This document shows, piece after piece, positions 1 to 7,244 of a stretch of DNA of 11,962 bases; position 1 is the first letter of the stretch; each line of letters starts with the position of its first letter. The stretch is taken from the NCBI GenBank assembly GCA_964510065.1, contig CAZEAC010000115.1, positions 1 to 11,962 on the forward strand, in the 5' to 3' direction. The notes below the pieces were generated by a model. The model was not told the DNA's origin. It saw only the letters and a program-made list of their open reading frames with translations, and ran no database searches. The DNA is from CAZEAC01 sp964510065. GTDB taxonomy: Bacteria > Bdellovibrionota_C > UBA2361 > CAIXSY01. Both the position numbers and the translations under genes were made by a program.

Positions 1-16
1 TGTAGCTGCGGGGCAG

Positions 17-1063
17 GTGATTGAGCTATCGACTGCGCAGTTTATCTTGTTACCCTTCGTCTTACTCTGCCTGCTCGTTTTGAAAATAAAAGGCTACGCG
101 ATTCCTTGGATCGTACTTGGAATCGCCGTTCTGGGCAGTTCATATTCTTTAGTGCGAGCATTTAATTTGTCACCTTGGCGTGCCCATTCGTTAATCATTT
201 TTCGGCTGGACAACGATCAGTTTGAAGCCGAGAGCCGAGTGGCGAGGAGCCGGATTCGGCGATACCTGAAAGGGGGTGGCGTGTCGATTCGAAGCTATCC
301 AAGGCAGCTTCACACCTGGCAGGAAGCGCGAGATTTCGCCGCGGCCGAGGGGGGCGCAAGTCCGCTCCTTTGGGGGAATGCGCAGTGGAACCGTATTTAT
401 ATTCCGGGCGAGATCTCCACCGTAATTCCCTCTGCTATAAGTAAAAGAATACGTGAAGATACCGGCCTCGAAGTGGTAGCGGGGTATTCCTACACCGGAT
501 TGCCAGGAGCTCCGGAAGAGGCAACCGCGAGTTATATCGCGGCGTTGCTGAATGGACTTGTGGGGAGCGCGGATGGCCATGAAGAAGCTGAATTACGGAC
601 GGCTTCATTGATGCGCAATTCCTGGCGCACCTATTCGCACCGTGCCTACGCTGCTTTTCTCCTTGGAAATTTTCACCTTGCTATGGCGTACGCTGACGGC
701 GCTGCTCAAGAGGGCGAGCTTCGCTGCGCACGCTCTGCCTTTGAAAAGGCATGGCAGGTCATGAAGCCGGGGGACGACCCCGAACTTGCCGCTGCGATTC
801 TTAATAATCATGCTGTGAGCCTTCGCATTAATCGCCCCGGGAAGCAGAGCGCGGCGCTACGTCGAACAGTACAGCGCGAACTTCGAAGTGCAGTGCGAAT
901 GACCCGGCTCAAATCGCGTTACGGCGCCGGATTCGAAGGAGCGGCGATAGCGCAGACCAATTTAGTAAGCCTTCGTGAAAGCAAATTGAAAAAGCTAAGA
1001 CGGAAGGGCAAGAATAAGGGGAAGCACAATGCTCAAAGAAAGCGAAATAGGCGCGCAGCTTAA
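17..1063 (+). CDS. Two-helix membrane protein of unknown function, TPR-like soluble part
   Basis: I do not recognise this family. The 348-residue product starts with two hydrophobic segments (about residues 7-24 and 28-48). A soluble region follows, in which residues about 200-275 read like degenerate TPR-type helical hairpins (AYAAFLLGNFHLAMAYADGA, then ILNNHAVSLR). The last 25 residues are very basic (Lys/Arg-rich), so the tail could bind nucleic acid or phospholipid; that is inference. The start used is GTG at 17. The frame is open back to the window edge (GTA GCT GCG GGG CAG), so the true start may lie outside the window. The 3' end overlaps purC by 35 bp, which suggests co-transcription and perhaps translational coupling. 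No catalytic motif is visible. The gene looks real because it is long, has normal codon use and carries clear membrane segments; its function is unknown. Confidence 0.7.
   Translation: MIELSTAQFILLPFVLLCLLVLKIKGYAIPWIVLGIAVLGSSYSLVRAFNLSPWRAHSLIIFRLDNDQFEAESRVARSRIRRYLKGGGVSIRSYPRQLHTWQEARDFAAAEGGASPLLWGNAQWNRIYIPGEISTVIPSAISKRIREDTGLEVVAGYSYTGLPGAPEEATASYIAALLNGLVGSADGHEEAELRTASLMRNSWRTYSHRAYAAFLLGNFHLAMAYADGAAQEGELRCARSAFEKAWQVMKPGDDPELAAAILNNHAVSLRINRPGKQSAALRRTVQRELRSAVRMTRLKSRYGAGFEGAAIAQTNLVSLRESKLKKLRRKGKNKGKHNAQRKRNRRAA
1016..1022 (+). promoter_or_regulatory. Ribosome binding site of purC
   Basis: AAGGGGA lies 6 nt before the purC ATG at 1029, inside the 3' end of the upstream gene. 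It is one of the few clear purine-rich Shine-Dalgarno-like sites in the window. It supports this start even though the two genes overlap. Confidence 0.6.
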
Positions 1064-1982
1064 GCTGGTTCTCGAGGAAACCAATTTCAGTTTTCTCGGT
1101 AAACGCTACGCCGGGAAAGTTCGTGATAACTACACGCTGAATAAGCGCCGATTCCTGATCACCTCAGATCGCATTAGCTGCTTTGATCGAATTCTGACCA
1201 CTGTACCTTTCAAGGGGCAGGTGTTGACGGAGCTTGCGGCGTTTTGGTTTAAGGCTTCTCGCTCAGTGGTAAAAAATCATCTGATTGATATGCCCGATCC
1301 GAATGTCATGGTGGTGCATGAGTGTGAGGTGCTGCCAATCGAGGTGGTCGTACGGGAGTATCTCACCGGGAGCGCGTGGCGTGACTACCAAGCGGGAAGG
1401 CCGATTAGTGGTGTGACGCTCCCCTCCGGTCTTCGTATGTCAGAGAAACTTCCGGAGAGAACTGTTACGCCGTCCACCAAGGCGCAACTTGGCGAGCATG
1501 ATCTTCCGATTTCGGAGCAAGATATTGTTGCGCGGGGCATTGTGCCCCAAAAGCTTTGGCAGCAGATTCGCGAAGTGTCGCTGGCGCTTTTTGATTTGGG
1601 CTCTCGTGAGATTGCGAAGCGCGGACTGTTGCTGGTCGATACTAAGTACGAGTTCGGATTGTACAACGGCGAACTGATGCTCGTTGATGAAATTCACACA
1701 CTTGATTGTTCGCGAATTTGGGTAGCAAAAGAGTATCAGCAGCATTTCTTGCGCGGCGAACCGCAGGAAATGTTAGATAAGGAACCGGTGCGGCAGTGGC
1801 TTTTGCAACGCGGCTTTAAAGGCGACGGTCCAGTACCGGAAATCGGTGAAGATTACCGTATCGCATTGGCGCTTCATTACATGCAGGCTTTCGAGAGAAT
1901 TACTGGGACAGCATTTAACGCAGTGCCGGGCGCGGTGCTCCCACGGATTGAGGGTAGATTACGGGAGTATGTTAAGAGCTAG
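1029..1982 (+). CDS. purC: Phosphoribosylaminoimidazole-succinocarboxamide synthase (SAICAR synthetase)
   Basis: Cytoplasmic enzyme of de novo purine synthesis. It joins CAIR and L-aspartate using ATP to give SAICAR. All family signatures are present in order: GKVRDNY (residues 29-35), SDRISCFDR (46-54), VVREYLTGSAW (107-117), TPSTKAQLGEHD (147-158), VDTKYEFG (203-210) and VDEIHTLDCSRIW (219-231). These cover the ATP-binding and CAIR/aspartate-binding regions. At 317 residues it matches the longer (about 300-residue, yeast ADE1-like) form rather than the roughly 240-residue E. coli form. The ATG at 1029 has a purine-rich site 6 nt upstream. The first 35 bp overlap the preceding membrane-protein gene, so the two are probably co-transcribed. 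No other purine gene is visible in the window. Cys replaces the more usual Ala in SDRISAFD, a mild change. Confidence 0.96.
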   Translation: MLKESEIGAQLKLVLEETNFSFLGKRYAGKVRDNYTLNKRRFLITSDRISCFDRILTTVPFKGQVLTELAAFWFKASRSVVKNHLIDMPDPNVMVVHECEVLPIEVVVREYLTGSAWRDYQAGRPISGVTLPSGLRMSEKLPERTVTPSTKAQLGEHDLPISEQDIVARGIVPQKLWQQIREVSLALFDLGSREIAKRGLLLVDTKYEFGLYNGELMLVDEIHTLDCSRIWVAKEYQQHFLRGEPQEMLDKEPVRQWLLQRGFKGDGPVPEIGEDYRIALALHYMQAFERITGTAFNAVPGAVLPRIEGRLREYVKS

Positions 1983-2044
1983 ATTGTTCGGCCTGTCGAA
2001 CTAATACTCTGTTAACGAAACAATGTGGCTTCTTCTTGGTTTTA

Positions 2045-2106
2045 ACTCGGTGCTCTCTGTGCCTCTGTGGTTAAAAAAAAACACAGAGGCACAGAGAGCA
2101 CTGAGT
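2045..2106. repeat. Dispersed CTCTGTG hairpin repeat, copy 1 (core only)
   Basis: A near-perfect inverted repeat. The 20-bp arms at 2050-2069 and 2082-2101 are exactly complementary, and one G-T pair plus four further pairs extend the stem to about 25 bp (2045-2069 with 2082-2106). The A-rich loop has 12 nt. The core motif (CTCTGTG, CCTCTGTGG) is shared with the repeats near 4783 and 8354. This copy lacks the conserved CTCATTAACCCCGG flank of the other two. It lies between the convergent ends of purC and the SGNH gene. No T-run follows on either strand, so it is not a classical terminator, although it could still block read-through. Confidence 0.85.
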
Positions 2107-2149
2107 CGGGGAGCGGCAGCTGCTAATCTTTAGTAAGAGGCTCGCGCTC

Positions 2150-3055
2150 TTATGTCGGCGCAGGTGTTGGAGCATCTGCAACTAAGGGATCCGTTCCCAA
2201 CACAAAAAGCTCTTCACCATCTAAGAGGCCGTCGGCATCGGTATCGGGAAGTGCTGGATCGGTGCCAAACTTGCTCCGCTCAAATCGATCGAAAATTTGA
2301 TCGCTATCACTGTCAGCGCGTCTGGCACGGCATTCGCGTTGCGCGTCCCCTTTAAGAAATTCGCGAAGGAGAAAAGCCATGGCATCGTAGCCCGCCGATG
2401 TCGGATGAAGGCCGTCGTCGGAGATAAGTTCCGAAGGAACCTGGTCAAAGTGCGCAGCCAATGTCAGACCACGCGCCTGTTCAGCGATAAGAAGCTTATT
2501 TACTTCGTCAATGAATGGCTTTTGAAATAAACGTGTTGTTGGCAGAAGGGTATTTACCGCGATATAGGGAGGAGCCTCGTCATATTTCGCTAATTCAGTG
2601 CGCAGAAATTTTACGAGTCGCCGAATATTTCTCACTGTGAATGAAGGTTTCAACTCGCTCCAGTAATCGTTCCGTCCAACATCAATAAGCATAATATCGG
2701 TGTTCACAGAGCGGAAATAAGTTTTGCCGTGAGGTAGTTTTCGCAAGTTCTTCTTGAACGCGCGAAGAAGCTGATCACTGGTGATGCCACGCACACCTAC
2801 ATTTCGAATAATCGAATCGGGAAAAGTCTGGCTCAGTCGTAGCCCATAGCCGCCACTGTTTTCGTTGAGTTCGTCGCCCACGCCGTATGCGATGCTATCT
2901 CCCGTAAAAGCAATCTTCAGGCTACGATCACAATTGTAGTCGATAAGTTTATCAATAAGTGGGCAGCAGCTGGCGGATAGTGCAAAGCATGATCCGAGCG
3001 CGCCAAGCGAAGCTCGCGACAATAAAGTGCAAAAGAAGTACCTTACGCTCCACAT
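2150..3055 (-). CDS. Exported SGNH/GDSL-type esterase-like hydrolase with thrombospondin-3-like C-terminal tail
   Basis: A 301-residue protein with the SGNH hydrolase blocks: block I GDSIAYG (nucleophile Ser54), block II Gly in NSGGYG (66-71), block III GRND (oxyanion Asn129) and block V DGLHPTSAGY (Asp214 and His217 of the triad). The first ~30 residues form a hydrophobic, Cys-containing export-signal-like segment. Residues about 248-291 are Asp-rich and resemble two thrombospondin type-3 / EF-hand-like calcium motifs (DSDSDQIFDRFE, DTDADGLLDGEE), each followed by a GTDP turn. Such tails are common on secreted proteins of Gram-negative environmental bacteria. The substrate cannot be read from sequence; lipid, acyl or carbohydrate esters are all possible. 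The gene is convergent with purC and divergent from the GT-C-like gene. The fold is well supported; the substrate and the final location are inferred. Confidence 0.85.
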   Translation of the reverse strand: MWSVRYFFCTLLSRASLGALGSCFALSASCCPLIDKLIDYNCDRSLKIAFTGDSIAYGVGDELNENSGGYGLRLSQTFPDSIIRNVGVRGITSDQLLRAFKKNLRKLPHGKTYFRSVNTDIMLIDVGRNDYWSELKPSFTVRNIRRLVKFLRTELAKYDEAPPYIAVNTLLPTTRLFQKPFIDEVNKLLIAEQARGLTLAAHFDQVPSELISDDGLHPTSAGYDAMAFLLREFLKGDAQRECRARRADSDSDQIFDRFERSKFGTDPALPDTDADGLLDGEELFVLGTDPLVADAPTPAPT

Positions 3056-3090
3056 AAGACGTCTATATTGGATGTCACTAAGTAAAACCG

Positions 3091-3101
3091 ATGCTCAGCA
3101 T
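3091..3101. promoter_or_regulatory. Small palindrome in divergent intergenic region
   Basis: ATGCTCAGCAT has perfect 5-bp arms around one central base. It lies about midway in the 127-bp region between the divergent SGNH hydrolase and GT-C-like genes. It could be an operator, but palindromes this short also arise by chance and no second copy is visible nearby. Confidence 0.2.
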
Positions 3102-3182
3102 ATGACTGCTGCGTCACCGTGGATATATTTAAGCATAACTCTTTTTAGGAGTTTTGGTCAAAAAGCCAATAGATTTGAATAG

Positions 3183-4688
3183 ATGAACCGCTTGTGCTGG
3201 TTTTTTATAGTTCTTGCAGCTGGGCTTTATATTACCAAGCCAATAGTTGATCCCGACCTGTGGTGGCACATTGTCATTGGCCGTTGGATTCTCGCCCACC
3301 ATCAGCTGCCCTCTGTAGATTTGTGGACGGTGTTTGGATCCGGAACGGTATGGCGTGCTTATTCCTGGACGACGGAGATTCTCTTTGCCGGTGTTGATCG
3401 ATATTTTGGGATCCATGGGCTGCTCGTTCTTAAAATGCTATTCGCGCTGCTGCTCACAGGGACGCTGAGCGCAATTTTTATCACCATCTCTCGTGATGCA
3501 TTTTTAGGGACGCTTCTCGGCCTTTTAGCTGCGGTCGGTTGTTTCAGTCATTTTACACTTCGTCCGCAGGTTCTCGTGTGGATCTACTTTGCCTGTCTTC
3601 TCGGAGTTTGCGCGCGGATTGAAAGGCACGGGCTTGGTATGAAGGAGCGGCTGTTACTGATGGTGGTGATGGCGCTTTGGGCAAACACACATCTGAGCGC
3701 GGCGCTTGGGGTTCTCGCCGCAGCACTTTGGAATTTCGCACCAGGGAAAGGGCCTCTCGCGGCGATGTCGTTGCTCTACGCCCTTTTGGGAACTCTGCTC
3801 ACGCCGTATTTGGGAGGGGAGTGGATCACTTTTGTCGAGACCACGACTCATCCTTTTTCCCATGCCTCAATCATTGAGTTCCAGCCGGCGACGCTGCATC
3901 AGTATGCAACCGGTTTTCTTGTTATTTTGTGCGCGTTGGTCGCGGTCTTTTTTCATAACCGTCCTAAGCTCTTTTCGCGCGCGCAGCTATTCTTGCTCGG
4001 CATTTTCCTTGTTGGAGCATTTGCAGTAGTAAAATTTATTCCCTTCGCGCTGATTGTAGCAGCCGCGCTCAGCGCCCGGTATTTCGCGCAGATTGCTGAG
4101 AAAGAGCTTCCACGCGACGAGCTTAGTGAAGGATTCGAGCGCTTGCGTAGATTGTATGAATGGCTTCCTAAACGGGGAGTAACATTCTTGGTGCTATGTC
4201 TCTCGATTTTGTGGGCGAACGCGCTTTGGCAGAAGCCGCTCGATGAGGTAATTACTCCAAAGGCAGCGGTCGACTTTATCGAGCAAAATAGCTTACCCGG
4301 TCCGCTGCTCAACACCTTCGGAAATGGTGGTTATTTGCTCTACCGCAGGGCGGATCAGCGCGGCGAGGTAGCCGAGAAAGTGTCCATCGATGGGCGGACT
4401 AATCTGATTAACGCCGAGCTTTGGGCAAAATTTTCGAGCGCGATGAATGGCACTGAGAGGTGGCACGAGTATCTCGAACTAAATCAGCCAAAAACGATTC
4501 TTTGGAGATGGGAGAGCCCGCTGACTTCGATTCTCAAGCTCGATCCGAATTGGTGTATTGTTTTCCGAAGTGGTGTGCCTGACAGAGGTCATATTGTGTT
4601 TCTCAGTCGTGAGGCCTTTGACGTATATAAGGGCAAGCTAACTTCACCCGACTGCGATCAGCGTAATTTGACCGTGAATAAGTCTTAA
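3183..4688 (+). CDS. Multi-spanning membrane protein, GT-C-type glycosyltransferase-like
   Basis: A 501-residue integral membrane protein with about 8-10 hydrophobic helices between residues 4 and 350, then a hydrophilic C-terminal domain of about 150 residues, probably periplasmic. Right after the first helix it has DPDLWWHIVIGRWIL (23-37) and then LPSVDLW. In GT-C-fold proteins (GT39/GT83-like), acidic residues in this first extracytoplasmic loop are the usual catalytic candidates, here Asp23 and Asp25. The C-terminal domain has LNTFGNGGYLLYRR (about 376-389) and DGRTNLI (403-409), which I recall from predicted membrane proteins with the same DPDLWWH start. The likely role is transfer of a sugar from a polyprenyl-phosphate donor onto a cell-envelope acceptor; donor and acceptor are unknown. 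There is no recognisable Shine-Dalgarno, and TAGATT sits 7 nt before the ATG. The neighbours do not form a polysaccharide cluster. Confidence 0.75.
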   Translation: MNRLCWFFIVLAAGLYITKPIVDPDLWWHIVIGRWILAHHQLPSVDLWTVFGSGTVWRAYSWTTEILFAGVDRYFGIHGLLVLKMLFALLLTGTLSAIFITISRDAFLGTLLGLLAAVGCFSHFTLRPQVLVWIYFACLLGVCARIERHGLGMKERLLLMVVMALWANTHLSAALGVLAAALWNFAPGKGPLAAMSLLYALLGTLLTPYLGGEWITFVETTTHPFSHASIIEFQPATLHQYATGFLVILCALVAVFFHNRPKLFSRAQLFLLGIFLVGAFAVVKFIPFALIVAAALSARYFAQIAEKELPRDELSEGFERLRRLYEWLPKRGVTFLVLCLSILWANALWQKPLDEVITPKAAVDFIEQNSLPGPLLNTFGNGGYLLYRRADQRGEVAEKVSIDGRTNLINAELWAKFSSAMNGTERWHEYLELNQPKTILWRWESPLTSILKLDPNWCIVFRSGVPDRGHIVFLSREAFDVYKGKLTSPDCDQRNLTVNKS

Positions 4689-4689
4689 G

Positions 4690-4723
4690 ACTTGTGCGAA
4701 ATTCGAGTCATTAATGCACAAGT
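4690..4723 (+). terminator. Possible hairpin after the GT-C-like gene
   Basis: An 8-bp perfect stem (ACTTGTGC at 4690-4697, GCACAAGT at 4716-4723) with an 18-nt loop starts 2 nt after the stop codon. No T-run follows, so intrinsic termination is doubtful. It may be an mRNA 3'-end stabiliser or chance. Confidence 0.25.
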
Positions 4724-4740
4724 GTCAGGTTCGAGTATAT

Positions 4741-4866
4741 TTGCTCATTAACCCCGGATATTGCTGATAAGTCCTTTCCTTGCTCTGTGACCTCTGTGTC
4801 TCAGTAGTTTAAATACTAAAAAACCTCAGAGACACAGAGGTCACAGAGTGAGAGAGAAATTAATGG
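4741..4866. repeat. Dispersed CTCTGTG hairpin repeat, copy 2 (long, MITE-like)
   Basis: The core hairpin has exact 20-bp arms at 4783-4802 and 4829-4848 with a 26-nt A/T-rich loop. The 5' flank from 4741 (CTCATTAACCCCGG and on) matches the copy at 8311 in 35 of 40 positions without gaps. An outer inverted pair is also present: CATTAA at 4746-4751 with TTAATG at 4860-4865. The element fills much of the gap between the GT-C-like gene and the SLOG-like gene. No open reading frame is inside it. Confidence 0.8.
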
Positions 4867-4964
4867 GGAGTTACGCTTATGAGAGCTAACCAGCTAGTTT
4901 AATAGCGTAAAATACCGAACTTTTTAGCCTTTTTTTGTCGCGATTGCTCCATAACCTATATGCC

Positions 4965-5897
4965 ATGAAAGCACTCCTGAAGGACGAGAATATAACGCGC
5001 CAGAACGGCCTACGAGCGGTGACAGGCCAGACCGCGCGTGCACGCTCGGGGACTGCGATAATCACTCCTCAAGAAGCTGCTATCTCTATCGCACGAAGTA
5101 CCACGTCTCCCGATCTTCAGAGGCTCGTGTTGCATCGAGATCGCGGCCGCGATCTCGAACAGGCTTTGCAGTGGCTCAGCGCGAGCCCCGATCCAAGTCT
5201 GCTTCGCCTCACCGGCGGTTGTCTCGGAACGGATCCGAAGCTCGCGCTTCGTGCCAAATCGACTCTTGCTCAAGTGCTCCGTGAATTTTCGGAGTGCATG
5301 ATTTTAGCCGGCGGAACTCAGTCATGCTCAATGTCCGATTCGCGCGACAGGCGTCCCTGTATTCCTGAGGTAGCGATGGAGATTCAGAGCATCGAACGTA
5401 AGGGCAAGATCCTCGGAGTTCTTCCGGGCCAGGAGCTTGGAAAATTGCCGTCGGGTATGCTCGCCATCGAGCGCGGAGACTCATTGAGAGATCCATGGAA
5501 TGTAGTTGTCGACTCGAGACTTACCCGCGCGGTGGTATCTGAAATTGAAAGCACGCGTAAATGGGATTCTGAATGGCGAACTTCGCTCGATATTGCTGAG
5601 CGGCTAAAAACATCGAACACAATGGAACGAGCAGTGTTGCTCGGCTTCGACGGCGGCTTGTCGACGCTTCGCGAGTTTCGAGCATGGGCCGAACACGCGC
5701 GTGAACATCCCAAATTTCACCTGCTGCTTGTGCGCGGCGGCGCCGAGGATCGCGCCGTTGATACTCTGGCCAGAAGCTGGAGAGCAACTCGCAACAAACA
5801 GATTCATATCGTCGATCTCAACGCGGAACAAATTTCCGCGGCCCTTGCAAGAATCGGATTTAAAAAGACAGATAACAGCTTTAGCGGTGCGGTCTAG
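4965..5897 (+). CDS. Probable SLOG-superfamily (LSDAT/TRPM-like) nucleotide-sensor-like protein
   Basis: A 310-residue soluble protein with no signal or membrane segment. Its middle follows the pattern of the LSDAT domain, a SLOG-superfamily Rossmann-like fold best known from TRPM channels: LRLTGG (80-85), a helix, ILAGGTQS (113-120, compare the IITGGSHTG-type loop), KILGVLPG (148-155), PWNVVVDS (177-184, where family members have an HSHFILVD-type strand), GFDGGLSTLREF (227-238) and LLVRGGAEDRAVD (254-266, compare VVEGSGRVADV). SLOG proteins are known or predicted to bind nucleotides or nucleotide-derived signals. This assignment is by remembered motif order, not a search. The start chosen is ATG 4965; an in-frame TTG at 4935 would add ten residues but lies in a T-rich tract. 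There is no clear Shine-Dalgarno. It is monocistronic by spacing, with no effector gene next to it. Confidence 0.5.
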   Translation: MKALLKDENITRQNGLRAVTGQTARARSGTAIITPQEAAISIARSTTSPDLQRLVLHRDRGRDLEQALQWLSASPDPSLLRLTGGCLGTDPKLALRAKSTLAQVLREFSECMILAGGTQSCSMSDSRDRRPCIPEVAMEIQSIERKGKILGVLPGQELGKLPSGMLAIERGDSLRDPWNVVVDSRLTRAVVSEIESTRKWDSEWRTSLDIAERLKTSNTMERAVLLGFDGGLSTLREFRAWAEHAREHPKFHLLLVRGGAEDRAVDTLARSWRATRNKQIHIVDLNAEQISAALARIGFKKTDNSFSGAV

Positions 5898-6056
5898 CAA
5901 TAGACGCTGAAGCTCTTCCGTGGGCGCGTGAGTGGCCAAATGGGACATCTTCTACGGAATCGTCTTGTACAGTCACCTTCAACAAAAAAACGGCTGCTGA
6001 ATTGGAGATTTTGAGCACTACTCGAATGCGTTGTGGCGGCATGTCATGTTTGCGAA

Positions 6057-7244
6057 ATGTCCAAGGTATTAGCACTGCTCGCTGAGCATGAGCTTACTCT
6101 GAAAATTGCAAGTGACAATCTTAGGTATGCCACTGTTGATCCAGGCATATTACCAATGTACCTCGCCGACATGGACTTTGCCTCACCTCCTGAAATTGGC
6201 GAGGCTCTTGCGCGTCGTGTTGCTGAAGGCGCCTACGGATACGGCGCGGTCTCCAGTAGTCTCTCGCAGATACTCGTTGAGCAGGTTGCGAAGAAGTACC
6301 AGTGGCGGATTTCGAGTGACGAGCTTGTTTTCTTGCCCGGACTCGTGAGTGCCCTTGCGGTGGTCGGCAGAATCGCTCGTTCGTTGAAAAGTCCCATACT
6401 TGTGCCGACTCCGTGTTATCCGCCCTTCACTCGGAGTCCTGGTACTATGGAAGCGGAAGTTATTCGGGCGCCACTGCTTAAAAACGAGTGGCGATTTGAC
6501 TACGATGCATTTGAGCACGGGGTCAGACGGGGCGCGCGCTTTCTTCTGCTCTGCAACCCGCATAATCCAACGGGGAGAGTATTTAGTCGGGCTGAACTTG
6601 AGGAGCTTGCGGAGTGGGCGCTTTCAAAAAGAGTTACGATCGTGTCCGATGAGATTCACTGCGAACTCGTGCTCGACAAAACCTTAGTGCATACACCTAT
6701 CGCAGCACTCGATACTGAGCTGCGCAAGAACGCAATTACGCTGCTTTCACCCTCGAAAACGTACAACTTGGGTGGGATGAGCTTTGCCTTCGCTATAATT
6801 CAGGACGTCCATCTTCGGGAGCAATTTCGTGCCGCATCGGCTGACATTGTGCCAAAGCCGAATATTTTTGGCTTCGTAGCAGCAGAGGCGGCTTATCGCT
6901 TTGGAGAGCCGTGGAGAATGAGGCTACTCGATCAGCTGCGCGCAAATCGTGAATTAATATCTGAACGATTGATGCCGTATGGCAGGCTTGTGCAGGTAAA
7001 TAGACCACAGGCGACCTATCTGAGTTGGCTCGATTTTTCACGGTGCGGATGGGATAACCCTTCCCGGGTAATCCGCGAAGCAGGTCGCCTTGCCTTGGGT
7101 GATGGGGCACTTTTTCATGCGCCCGAGTGTGCGCGATTATCTTTTGGCGCGCCGACGGCTGTGGTTGAAGAGGCATTAGCGCGGATCAAGGCGGTGCTTG
7201 AAGTCTTGCTTGAGCAACACGCTCGTGCCGGAGTAGGGCATTAA
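6057..7244 (+). CDS. PatB/MalY-type PLP-dependent C-S lyase or aminotransferase (fold-type I)
   Basis: A cytoplasmic PLP enzyme of 395 residues, within the usual 380-400 of the PatB/MalY family (cystathionine beta-lyase-like). The family start LPMYLADMDFASPP matches closely. Other landmarks, counted from ATG 6057: LLCNPHNPTGRV (PLP-contacting Asn167), VTIVSDEIHCEL (Asp198, which pairs with the PLP pyridine nitrogen), LSPSKTYNLGGM (Schiff-base Lys234) and the C-terminal ARLSFGAP (carboxylate-binding Arg). Members cleave C-S bonds of cystathionine, cysteine or cysteine conjugates to pyruvate, ammonia and a thiol; some are true aminotransferases, and sequence alone does not separate these. A GTG at 6033 would add eight residues; neither start has a good Shine-Dalgarno. 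The last 69 bp overlap the 3' end of the Lrp-type regulator on the other strand, a plausible but unproven regulator of this gene. Confidence 0.88.
   Translation: MSKVLALLAEHELTLKIASDNLRYATVDPGILPMYLADMDFASPPEIGEALARRVAEGAYGYGAVSSSLSQILVEQVAKKYQWRISSDELVFLPGLVSALAVVGRIARSLKSPILVPTPCYPPFTRSPGTMEAEVIRAPLLKNEWRFDYDAFEHGVRRGARFLLLCNPHNPTGRVFSRAELEELAEWALSKRVTIVSDEIHCELVLDKTLVHTPIAALDTELRKNAITLLSPSKTYNLGGMSFAFAIIQDVHLREQFRAASADIVPKPNIFGFVAAEAAYRFGEPWRMRLLDQLRANRELISERLMPYGRLVQVNRPQATYLSWLDFSRCGWDNPSRVIREAGRLALGDGALFHAPECARLSFGAPTAVVEEALARIKAVLEVLLEQHARAGVGH

Noticed and set aside
1986..2001. Hairpin GTTCG/CGAAC after purC as a terminator
   Set aside because: Only 5 bp of stem and no T-run. The stronger structure downstream (2045-2106) is the dispersed repeat.
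5990..6000. A-run at about 5981-5990 as a minus-strand terminator T-run
   Set aside because: The minus-strand sequence just before it has no stable stem and no minus-strand gene ends there.
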